64,000 bases of DNA from positions 62,001 through 126,000 of the forward strand of contig NZ_RXMA01000004.1 of assembly GCF_003966125.1 (NCBI RefSeq), in the 5' to 3' direction. The stretch's first letter is position 1. Every line of letters begins with the position of its first letter. Positions 56,964 through 64,000 of this stretch are shown here, piece after piece. The stretch comes from Azospirillum griseum (GTDB lineage: Bacteria; Pseudomonadota; Alphaproteobacteria; Azospirillales; Azospirillaceae). Under the pieces are notes generated by a model that was given only the letters and a program-made list of their open reading frames with translations, searched no databases and was not told the DNA's origin. The translations under genes and the position numbers were made by a program.

Positions 56964-59165
56964 ATGATGGCGTTGGCGAAGGTGGATGACTCCGGGGCGC
57001 GGTACCGCTTCTGGACCTTGCGGCGGGCGATGATTTCGGTGGTCGGGGTGCTGGTGGCCGCATTGTTCGGCAGCCAGGCGTGGGTGTCCCAGCGCTACAG
57101 CGACTTCGCCGTCGCAACCTTCAACAGCAGCAGCGCCGCCACCCTCAGCGTTCTGGTCAACGACCGGGTCCGCAAGAATTACAGCGAATGGCTGCAAGGC
57201 CACGCCAACGAATGGAGCCGCGACGGCTTCCTGGTGGACAGCGTCAGCAAGCAGGAATACCCCAAGGTCGCCTTGGCGTTGAAAAGCATCTCCGCCCGTC
57301 CGGTGGTGGTGGACCGCGAGGTGAAACTGGTGGCGGTCAACGTGTTCGACGCCGAGATGAAGCGGGTGGCCGACATCGGCAACCGGGAAGAGGACTCCAT
57401 CGCCACCGTTCCCAACCTGCTGGAAGGGCTGAAGGCCCGTGAACTGGCCGACAAACGCCGCCCGTCGGCCCAGCTGTGGCGCAACGACAAGGGCCAGCCG
57501 CTGTTCAGCATGATCATGCCGATCGGCGGTTTTCGCGTTCTGGGTTTTCTTGAAGTGGTGACGGACCCGTTGCCGATCCTGGGCAATCTGGGCGCGGTGC
57601 TGGGGGCCGACATCCGGTTCAAGGACAGCGCCGGGGGCGTGCTGTTTGAAACCTCCGGCAACAAGCATTCGGGCGAAACGGAGATGTCCACCACCACGGT
57701 CGCCATCGGCGGCGACGGCGGGTTGCCCTGGGCGACGGCGGAAATTTCGCGCGACAACAGCGACTTCATCGCCAACACCGAACGCCTGCGCAACGAGGCG
57801 ATCCAGATGGTGGCGCTGTTTGCCGTGGCGGTGTCGCTGGCCGCCGCCGCGCTGCTGCGGGTGGCGGTGATCGCCAATCTGCGCAAATTCGCCCGCGCCA
57901 TGGAACAGATCGCGGCGGGCGACCTGTCCATCGAAATTCCCCGCACCGGGCGCGACGAATTGGCGGTGATGGCGGCGGCGCTGCGCCGTCTGCGCGGCAG
58001 CGTCGAAGAGGTGCTGCTGATGAAGCGGATGGTCGATTCCAGCCCGGTCCCCACCGCCCTGCTGCGCACCGACGGGACGGTTGGATTCGTAAACCCGGCG
58101 GCGCGCGCCTTCTGCGCCGATCACGGCATCGACACCACATCGCCGGACCTGCTGGCGCAAGGCCCGACCTTCACCCAGCAATGCACCGACCCGTCGGCCC
58201 CGCCCAGCCTGCGCCGGTCCCTGCGGGTGGGCGACACCTCGGTCGAGGCGCATGTCGACACGGTGTGCGACGATCAAGGCAACGTGATCGGCAAAACCTT
58301 GTCCTGGACCGACGTGACCGAACAGGTCCGCTCCGCCGCGCTGTCCCGCCAGTTGATCGAGGACGTCCATCAGGTCGCTTCGGAGGTTGCCACCCAATCC
58401 AGCCAACTGCGCACCGTGGCCGACGCCCTGCGCCAGCAATCGGCCAGCACCATCGACCGCACGGTCAGCGCGGGCAGCTTCGTGTCGGAAAGCAACCGCA
58501 ACGCCGCCACCTGCAACAACAGCGCGGTGGCCCTGATGGACACCATCAGCACCGTGTCGGGTCTGGCCCACGAGGCGGCGGACGTGGTCGGCACCACCAT
58601 CAACGAATTGACCGCCGCGCGCGGCGTGGTGGAGCAGTTGGGCGAAAACACCGACCAGATCCGCAAGATCGTCGACGTCATCACCACCATCGCCCATCAG
58701 ACCAAGCTGCTGGCCCTGAACGCCACCATCGAGGCGGCGGCGGCGGGCAGCGCCGGGCGCGGCTTCGCCGTGGTGGCGGCGGAGGTGAAGAAACTGGCGG
58801 AGGAAACCGCCAACGCCACGGTGCAGATCGCCAGCTCCGTCGGGGCCATCAACGGCAGCATCCAGGACACCGTCGGCACTTTTGCCCGCATCTCCGGTTC
58901 GGTCGAACGGATCAGCACGGTGCAGGATTTGATCGGCGACGCCGTGGCCCGGCAGAACGAGTCGTCCACCGACATTCTTCATCGGGTCGGCGAAATCGCC
59001 AGCAGCTCGGGCGAGGTGGCGGCGATCATCCAGGGAGTCAACGATCAGGCGGTGCGCACCGGCGACATCGCCGGAACCCTGACGCAGACCGCGAACACGC
59101 TGGCTGAAGAGGCGGGTTCGCTGCATAGTCTGCTCAGCACGCTGCGCGCCCAGCAGGCGGCCTGA
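56964..59165 (+). CDS. Membrane methyl-accepting chemotaxis protein with PAS domain
   Basis: A 733-residue chemoreceptor. TM1 (about 22-40, MISVVGVLVAALFGSQAWVS), a periplasmic sensor (about 45-270), TM2 (about 278-300, ALFAVAVSLAAAALLRVAV), HAMP, a PAS-like module (SSPVPTALLRTDGTVGFVNP) and the MCP domain ([20 protein letters not shown]). Directly followed by an AapJ-like binding protein, suggesting that it may detect amino acids via that protein; this is inference. Confidence 0.9.
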   Translation: MMALAKVDDSGARYRFWTLRRAMISVVGVLVAALFGSQAWVSQRYSDFAVATFNSSSAATLSVLVNDRVRKNYSEWLQGHANEWSRDGFLVDSVSKQEYPKVALALKSISARPVVVDREVKLVAVNVFDAEMKRVADIGNREEDSIATVPNLLEGLKARELADKRRPSAQLWRNDKGQPLFSMIMPIGGFRVLGFLEVVTDPLPILGNLGAVLGADIRFKDSAGGVLFETSGNKHSGETEMSTTTVAIGGDGGLPWATAEISRDNSDFIANTERLRNEAIQMVALFAVAVSLAAAALLRVAVIANLRKFARAMEQIAAGDLSIEIPRTGRDELAVMAAALRRLRGSVEEVLLMKRMVDSSPVPTALLRTDGTVGFVNPAARAFCADHGIDTTSPDLLAQGPTFTQQCTDPSAPPSLRRSLRVGDTSVEAHVDTVCDDQGNVIGKTLSWTDVTEQVRSAALSRQLIEDVHQVASEVATQSSQLRTVADALRQQSASTIDRTVSAGSFVSESNRNAATCNNSAVALMDTISTVSGLAHEAADVVGTTINELTAARGVVEQLGENTDQIRKIVDVITTIAHQTKLLALNATIEAAAAGSAGRGFAVVAAEVKKLAEETANATVQIASSVGAINGSIQDTVGTFARISGSVERISTVQDLIGDAVARQNESSTDILHRVGEIASSSGEVAAIIQGVNDQAVRTGDIAGTLTQTANTLAEEAGSLHSLLSTLRAQQAA

Positions 59166-59227
59166 TACCGCCAGCCCCGGCGGCGCGCCGTGCCGGATCC
59201 CGGTTGGTGATGGGCGCTGGAAACGCA

Positions 59228-60280
59228 ATGGCGGTGAACAGGTGGAGCATGAGGGGGATCGCCGGTGTGGCGCTCGCCCTCCTTGCGTGGGGATTGGGAT
59301 CGGCGACGGCGACGGCGGCGGCGGGTGATGGTGAAACCCTGGAGCGCATCCGCAGCCGGGGGGTGGTGTCCTGTGGGGTGCGCAGCGGAGTCGGTGGCAT
59401 CTCCTTCACCGATTCCCAAGGCCATCTGGACGGGTTCCTGGTCGATGTCTGCCGGGCCTATGCGGCGGCCACGCTGGGCAACGCCCAGGCGATCCGGGTG
59501 GTGCGCCTGCCCGACAAACCACAGGAGTTCGAACCGGTCGAAAAGCACGACGTCGACGTGGCGTTGACGACCACCACCTGGACCTTCAGCCGGGAGGTGT
59601 CTTTCGACGTCGAATTCCTGCTGCCACTGCTCTACGACGGCCAGGGCTTTGCCATGCTGACGGACGGGACGCCGCCGCCGCTGGATCGGCTGGGGCCGCA
59701 AACCGTGTGCGTGAAATCCTTCACCACCACGGTGCGAAATCTGGAAGACCACATCCGGCAAGCCGACCGCCCGTGGACCGTCCGCACCTTCAAGACCTTT
59801 GACGAGGCGCTGCAAGCCTTTCTGGCCCATGAATGCGGCCTCATCACCACCGACCGCATCGTGCTGCTGACCTCGTTGAGCGGATACCGAACGGCCGGAC
59901 TGGGGGTTTACATCTACCCCGAGGTGATCTCGCGCGAGCCGCTGACCCCCTATGTCGCGCGGGGCGACCGGCAATGGTACGACATCGCCCGCTGGGTTCT
60001 GCACGCGATGATATTGGCCGAAGCCAAGGGCGTCACCGCCGCCGACATGCAGAGCGGACGCCTGCCCGACGACCCCGAACTGGACCAGATGCTGGGCCAT
60101 GGCGGCGGTGTCAGCAAGGCGCTGGGCCTGCCGGAGGATTGGGCCGTGCAGGTGCTGGCCCAGGTTGGCAATTACGGGGAACTGTTCGAACGCAACCTTG
60201 CCAAACCCTATGGCATGGAGCGCGGCTTCAATCGGCCCTGGTCACAGGGGGGGCTGCTCTACGCCCCACCCTTCCGCTGA
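59228..60280 (+). CDS. AapJ-like amino-acid binding protein, no linked permease
   Basis: A 350-residue periplasmic binding protein related to AapJ: signal peptide GIAGVALALLAWGLGSATATAAA, RGVVSCGVRSGVGGISFTDS, GHLDGFLVDVCRAYAAATLG and the tail SQGGLLYAPPFR. It is diverged from aapJ at 51558. No permease or ATPase genes adjoin it. ATG 59228 is chosen; ATG 59249, with GGAG just upstream, and TTG/GTG/ATG at 59204-59210 are alternatives. Confidence 0.87.
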   Translation: MAVNRWSMRGIAGVALALLAWGLGSATATAAAGDGETLERIRSRGVVSCGVRSGVGGISFTDSQGHLDGFLVDVCRAYAAATLGNAQAIRVVRLPDKPQEFEPVEKHDVDVALTTTTWTFSREVSFDVEFLLPLLYDGQGFAMLTDGTPPPLDRLGPQTVCVKSFTTTVRNLEDHIRQADRPWTVRTFKTFDEALQAFLAHECGLITTDRIVLLTSLSGYRTAGLGVYIYPEVISREPLTPYVARGDRQWYDIARWVLHAMILAEAKGVTAADMQSGRLPDDPELDQMLGHGGGVSKALGLPEDWAVQVLAQVGNYGELFERNLAKPYGMERGFNRPWSQGGLLYAPPFR

Positions 60281-60292
60281 CGCAAGGCCAAC

Positions 60293-60315
60293 CCGGCCCG
60301 CCATTGGCGGGCCGG
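60293..60315. terminator. Hairpin between binding-protein gene and hisC
   Basis: CCGGCCCGCCA-T-TGGCGGGCCGG has perfect 11-bp arms; the closing bases open to make the loop. It lies between convergent genes. No T tract. Confidence 0.6.
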
Positions 60316-60323
60316 CGGGGAGC

Positions 60324-60364
60324 GTCGCCCTGATCACATCGCCTATTCACATCGCCCTGATCAC
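60324..60364 (-). repeat. Tandem repeat over the hisC stop codon
   Basis: Read on the hisC strand: GTGATCAGGGCGAT, GTGAATAGGCGAT, GTGATCAGGGCGAC. Copy 1 holds the hisC TGA; the TGA of copy 3 is in the same frame, 27 bases on. Confidence 0.75.
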
Positions 60365-61452
60365 GCGGCCAGGAAGGCTTTCAGCGTGTCGACCACGGTG
60401 CGCATTTCGGCTTCGGTGCCGATGGTGACGCGCAGGCAGCTCGGCAGACCATAGGCGGGCATCTGGCGGACGAGGATGCCGTGGGCCTTCAGGAACTGGC
60501 GGGCGGCTTCGGCGTCGTCCTTGCCGGGCTTCTGGCCCTTGAAGTCGATCAGCATGAAGTTGGTGACGCTGGGGTGCACGGTCAGGCCCAGGGCCTGGAC
60601 CTGCGCGGCGAACCACTCCCGCCAAGTGGCGTTGTGGCTGCGCGAACGTTCGAGGAAATCGACATCCTCCAGCGCGGCGACACCGGCGACGTGGGCGGCG
60701 GTGGACACGTTGAAGGGACCGCGCACCCGGTTCAGCACGTCGGCGATGCCCGCCGGAGCGAAGGCCCAGCCGATGCGCAGCGAACCCAGCGCGAAAATCT
60801 TCGAGAAGGTGCGGGTCATCACCACGTTGGGGAATTGTTCCACCAGCTCCTCACCGGCGGTGTAATCCTCGTGGTTCATGTATTCGGCATAGGCCGCGTC
60901 GATCACCAGGATGGTGTTTGCGGGCAGTCCGGCGTGCAGGCGGGCCACCTCCGACGCGGGCAGATAGGTGCCGGTCGGGTTGTTCGGGTTGGCCAGGAAG
61001 ACCAGACGGGTGCGCGGCGTGACGTGGGCCAGCAGCGAATCGACGCTGGCGGTCAGCCCGTCTTCGGGTGCCACCACCGGGGTGGCCCCAACCGACTTCG
61101 CCCCGATCGGGTACATCAGGAAGCCGTGTTGCGAATAGAGAACCTCATCCCCCGGCCCGGCGTAGGAGCGGATCAGCAGGCTGATGAGTTCGTCCGACCC
61201 GGCCCCGCAGACGATGCGGTCGGCGTCCAGGTTGAACCGCTTGGCGATCGCGCCGCGCAGGGCCGCCGATCCGCCATCGGGGTAGCGGTGCAGCGTGCCC
61301 GCCGCCGCTTGATAGGCCTCCATCGCGCGCGGGCTGGGGCCGAGCGCCCCCTCGTTCGACGCAAGCCGGATGTGCCCCTGATGCTCGCCGCCGACATAGG
61401 GGGCGATGTCCAGGATACCGGGGCGCGGAGTCGGGCCGTTCGGCTGGGTCAT
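60361..61452 (-). CDS. hisC: Histidinol-phosphate / aromatic aminotransferase
   Basis: A 363-residue class I/II PLP aminotransferase. The PLP lysine is in MTRTFSKIFALGSLRIGWAF; substrate and cofactor motifs include FLANPNNPTGTYLPASE and DAAYAEYMNHEDY. HisC acts on histidinol phosphate, and in alphaproteobacteria the same protein often transaminates aromatic keto acids. Position directly downstream of a chorismate mutase fusion favours an aromatic amino-acid role as well. Confidence 0.88.
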   Translation of the reverse strand: MTQPNGPTPRPGILDIAPYVGGEHQGHIRLASNEGALGPSPRAMEAYQAAAGTLHRYPDGGSAALRGAIAKRFNLDADRIVCGAGSDELISLLIRSYAGPGDEVLYSQHGFLMYPIGAKSVGATPVVAPEDGLTASVDSLLAHVTPRTRLVFLANPNNPTGTYLPASEVARLHAGLPANTILVIDAAYAEYMNHEDYTAGEELVEQFPNVVMTRTFSKIFALGSLRIGWAFAPAGIADVLNRVRGPFNVSTAAHVAGVAALEDVDFLERSRSHNATWREWFAAQVQALGLTVHPSVTNFMLIDFKGQKPGKDDAEAARQFLKAHGILVRQMPAYGLPSCLRVTIGTEAEMRTVVDTLKAFLAA

Positions 61453-61507
61453 GGCGTGCGAACCTTGTTGCCAGATGAGGGTTGCCAGATGGGGTGATGG
61501 GGGGAAA

Positions 61508-62395
61508 TCAGGGAAGGTTGAGCGGAACGGCGTAGCCGCCCACGACGCTGACCCGTACCGGAATCTCGCCGGACCGTTCGACCAGCGTGGTCAGGCGGGG
61601 GTCGGCGTGATCGACGAAATCGGCGATCTCCACCAGATGGATCGACGGGCCGGACATGCTGCCCACCCCCGGCGCGTACCAGGTGCAGAAGCTGACGGGC
61701 GGCAGGCCGCAGGCGTCGAGCATGTCCTTCAACCGCCCACGGCTGAGGTCGCCGCCGATTTCGATGCTGAGAAGGGTGCGGTCGTCGCCGGTCGGCTCGT
61801 GGCTGGCGATGGCGATGGCCAGAGCGTCGCGATTCTCGCCGCGCGCGTTGCCGCGCCCGCCAAAGGGCAGCCGGGCGACCACGCGCGGGCGGTTGGCGTC
61901 GGCGGACACCAGGAAACGCCACCACGGATCGCTGTCATCCTCCGCCGGATAGGGCACGACGCCGACGGTGGCGGTCCCGTCCGACACGGCGCGCAGGGCC
62001 GCCGCCGGGGTGTTGACGGCGGTCATCGGCACGACGGAGCCGTAATGGTCACGGGCAACGTCCCAGAAGCCGCGCTTGTCCTCCGGCGCGTAGACGGCGA
62101 CGGCGAACGGCCCCTGAAGGCGGGTCAGCGCCGTGATCATCTCCCGCCAGATGCGGACGACGACCTTGGCCGGAAAGCTGCCGCTGTGCCGCGCCATCAG
62201 GCGGCGCAGAATCATCGCCTCCCGCCCCGGACGCAGGTAGACGGCCTGTCCGGGCGTGCCCTTGGCGGCACCGATGCGCTCCACCACCGCCGCGCGGCGC
62301 ATCAGCAGGTCGTGAATCGCGTCGTCGATCTGGTCGATGTCGCGGCGCAAATCGTCAAGCGGGGTCCGGGCGGGCAGCATGAGTCCAAAAACCAT
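61508..62395 (-). CDS. Chorismate mutase fused to a degenerate prephenate-dehydratase-like region
   Basis: A 295-residue protein. Residues about 8-95 form an AroQ-type chorismate mutase (PLDDLRRDIDQIDDAIHDLL; LRPGREAMILRRLMARHSG). Residues 95-195 resemble a prephenate dehydratase lobe (FWDVARDHYGSVVPMTAVNT) but I find no catalytic TRF motif. A C-terminal ACT-like part follows (DRTLLSIEIGGDLSRGRLKD). It probably makes prephenate and senses an amino acid rather than dehydrating. ATG 62395 is used; ATG 62380 and TTG 62404 are in frame. hisC lies 55 bases downstream. Confidence 0.75.
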   Translation of the reverse strand: MVFGLMLPARTPLDDLRRDIDQIDDAIHDLLMRRAAVVERIGAAKGTPGQAVYLRPGREAMILRRLMARHSGSFPAKVVVRIWREMITALTRLQGPFAVAVYAPEDKRGFWDVARDHYGSVVPMTAVNTPAAALRAVSDGTATVGVVPYPAEDDSDPWWRFLVSADANRPRVVARLPFGGRGNARGENRDALAIAIASHEPTGDDRTLLSIEIGGDLSRGRLKDMLDACGLPPVSFCTWYAPGVGSMSGPSIHLVEIADFVDHADPRLTTLVERSGEIPVRVSVVGGYAVPLNLP

Positions 62396-62450
62396 TGAAG
62401 GCAAAGCCGGTTAGTAGTAGTCCGCATGCGCGGTGAAATCAAAGAAAACG

Positions 62451-62480
62451 TTGACACCCCGAAGCCCGGCTTCGTAGCTA
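62451..62480 (+). promoter_or_regulatory. Candidate metX promoter with internal palindrome
   Basis: TTGACA (62451-62456), an 18-base spacer and TAGCTA (62475-62480). The spacer contains a perfect palindrome GAAGCC-C-GGCTTC (62461-62473), a possible operator. Confidence 0.5.
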
Positions 62481-62532
62481 TACCGTCAACAATCCGCCCT
62501 CCGTTCCAAGGCTGCCCGCCATTACGCCCCCC

Positions 62533-63744
62533 GTGACTCCGCCCATGCCCGCGACTCCACCCTCCGTCGTCGCGCCCGCCGACGCGGGTTCCCTGCCCGG
62601 AAAACGCGTGACTCTGGGGGCCGATGTCCCGATGCGCCTGGACAGCGGGGCTGAATTGGGGCCGTTCGTGGTCGCCTATCAGACCTACGGCACGCTGAAC
62701 GCCGACAAATCCAACGCGATCTACATCTGCCACGCGCTCACCGGCGATCATTTCGTCGCCGACCGTCACCCGATCACCGGCAAGCCCGGCTGGTGGGAGA
62801 TGCTGGTGGGGCCGGGCCGGCCGGTGGACACCGACCGCTATTTCGTCATCTGCTCCAACGTGATCGGCGGCTGTCTGGGCAGCTCCGGCCCGACGGACAT
62901 CGACCCGGCGACCGGCCAGCCCTATGGCCTCAACTTCCCCATCCTGACCATCGGCGACATGGTGCGGGCGCAAAAGCTGCTGGTCGAGCATTTGGGGATC
63001 GACAAGCTGTTCTGCGTCATCGGCGGCTCGATGGGCGGGATGCAAACGCTGCAATGGGCGGTTGCCTACCCCGAATCGGTGTTCGCGGCGATCCCCATCG
63101 CCACGGCGGCCCGCCATTCGGCGCAGAACATCGCCTTTCATGAGGTCGGGCGTCAGGCGATCATGGCCGATCCCGATTGGCGCAACGGGCAGTATCTGGT
63201 GGAAGGCACCCGGCCGGAACGCGGTTTGGCGGTGGCGCGCATGGCCGCGCACATCACCTATCTGTCGGAACCGGCGCTGCACCGGAAGTTCGGCCGCAAT
63301 CTGCAGGACCGCAAGGCCGTGACCTACGGCTTTGACGCCGATTTCCAGGTGGAAAGCTATCTGCGCTACCAGGGGGCGGCGTTTGTCGAGCGGTTTGACG
63401 CCAACAGCTACCTCTACATCACCCGCGCGATGGATTATTTCGATCTGGCGGCGGACGCGGGCGGCTCGCTGGCCAACGCCTTCCGCCCCGGCGGCAAGAC
63501 GACGCCCGTGCGCTTCTGTCTGGTCAGCTTTTCCAGTGACTGGCTGTTCCCGACCTCCGAATCGCGGGCCATCGTCCACGCGCTGAACTCGGTGGCGGGG
63601 AATGTCAGCTTCGTGGAAATCAACACCGACAAGGGGCATGACGCCTTCCTGCTGGACGAGCCGGAGTTCCATCAGGTCATCCACGGCTTTCTCGAAGGCT
63701 GCGCCGAGCATCGCGGCCTGACCGTGCGCCGTCGCGGCCGCTGA
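62533..63744 (+). CDS. metX: Homoserine O-acetyltransferase MetX
   Basis: A 403-residue cytoplasmic acyltransferase that activates homoserine for methionine synthesis. Nucleophile Ser in [19 protein letters not shown], Asp in [13 protein letters not shown] and His in [36 protein letters not shown] is the family N-terminal text. Start GTG 62533 or ATG 62545 (four residues later). metW follows 18 bases downstream, the usual alphaproteobacterial metXW pair. Confidence 0.94.
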   Translation: MTPPMPATPPSVVAPADAGSLPGKRVTLGADVPMRLDSGAELGPFVVAYQTYGTLNADKSNAIYICHALTGDHFVADRHPITGKPGWWEMLVGPGRPVDTDRYFVICSNVIGGCLGSSGPTDIDPATGQPYGLNFPILTIGDMVRAQKLLVEHLGIDKLFCVIGGSMGGMQTLQWAVAYPESVFAAIPIATAARHSAQNIAFHEVGRQAIMADPDWRNGQYLVEGTRPERGLAVARMAAHITYLSEPALHRKFGRNLQDRKAVTYGFDADFQVESYLRYQGAAFVERFDANSYLYITRAMDYFDLAADAGGSLANAFRPGGKTTPVRFCLVSFSSDWLFPTSESRAIVHALNSVAGNVSFVEINTDKGHDAFLLDEPEFHQVIHGFLEGCAEHRGLTVRRRGR

Positions 63745-63762
63745 CCGGCAAAGGCAATCCCC

Positions 63763-64000
63763 ATGGACATTCGCGACGACCTGAAGCTGATCGCCGAAAT
63801 GGTGGAGCCGAACAGCCGCGTGCTGGACGTCGGCTGCGGCGATGGCGCGCTGCTCGATTATCTGGCCCACACCCGCAACGTGGACGCGCGCGGCATCGAA
63901 CTGAGCATGGACGGGGTGCGCCAATGCGTGGCGCATGGCCTGTCGGTGATCCAGGGCGACGCCGAAACCGACCTGAAGGATTACCCGGCGGACGCGTTCG
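63763..64000 (+). CDS. metW: Methionine biosynthesis protein MetW (partial, runs off the window)
   Basis: The first 79 codons of MetW: MDIRDDLKLIAEMVEPNSRV, the methyltransferase motif I VLDVGCGDGALLDYL, then GIELSMDGVRQCVAHGLSVI. MetW works with MetX in homoserine acylation. The 3' end lies beyond base 64000. Confidence 0.93.
   Translation, partial: MDIRDDLKLIAEMVEPNSRVLDVGCGDGALLDYLAHTRNVDARGIELSMDGVRQCVAHGLSVIQGDAETDLKDYPADAF

Noticed and set aside
62404..62533. Possible SAM-II riboswitch before metX (GTAGCTA text)
   Set aside because: The conserved GC-rich stem and pseudoknot next to the ribosome site are missing; an ordinary promoter explains the sequence better.

Overview
This window is GC-rich, densely packed chromosomal DNA. 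The gene set points to an alphaproteobacterium of the Rhodospirillales/Azospirillum type: an Aap amino-acid transporter, a DctA/DctBD dicarboxylate system with a sigma-54 promoter, the paa phenylacetate pathway, a hyf-like membrane complex, metXW and many chemotaxis and c-di-GMP genes. This assignment is inference from gene content. There are no rRNA or tRNA genes, no CRISPR array and no recognisable prophage or intact insertion sequence.

Layout. 1-1508: 5' portion of a bifunctional enoyl-CoA hydratase/3-hydroxyacyl-CoA dehydrogenase, divergent from an ECF sigma / membrane anti-sigma / periplasmic metal-sensor operon (1794-3237). 3318-10549: a six-gene minus-strand operon hyfB-C-E-F-G-I for a complex-I-like membrane complex whose large subunit has lost its [NiFe] cysteines. 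10808-16274: tex, a LysE exporter, a YbjQ protein, a secreted MetX-like hydrolase and a helical hypothetical. 16385-19965: an EmrAB-type efflux operon with its divergent TetR regulator and two operator palindromes. 20066-25251: a diguanylate cyclase, rodA and a partial branched-chain amino-acid ABC set (livHMG).

25252-28390 is a more AT-rich, gene-poor accessory stretch with decayed repeats, a hypothetical gene and two consecutive type II toxin-antitoxin pairs. It ends at a strong terminator. 28390-35699 is C4-dicarboxylate metabolism: a MaeB-type malic enzyme, the DctA carrier and the DctB/DctD two-component system, with sigma-54 and DctD sites visible in the dctA-dctB gap. 35727-38392 carries an ANTAR response regulator and a soluble NIT-domain chemoreceptor, a possible nitrate/nitrite-sensing pair.

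38857-49917 is the phenylacetate operon, paaABCDE-paaN-paaG-paaH-paaI-paaJ-paaK. It converts phenylacetate through ring-epoxidised CoA intermediates to acetyl-CoA and succinyl-CoA. It is followed by marC and a secreted cupin. 51558-55808 is the complete aapJQMP transporter. After it come an orphan OmpR-type regulator, a membrane chemoreceptor and a second AapJ-like binding protein. 60361-64000 holds amino-acid biosynthesis: hisC, a chorismate mutase fusion, and metX with the start of metW.

The most unusual items are the hyf-like complex with RxCGxC changed to RLSGDS, the split NIT/ANTAR pair, the chemoreceptor next to a stand-alone binding protein, the chorismate mutase fusion, and short tandem duplications that include the stop codons of three unrelated genes.
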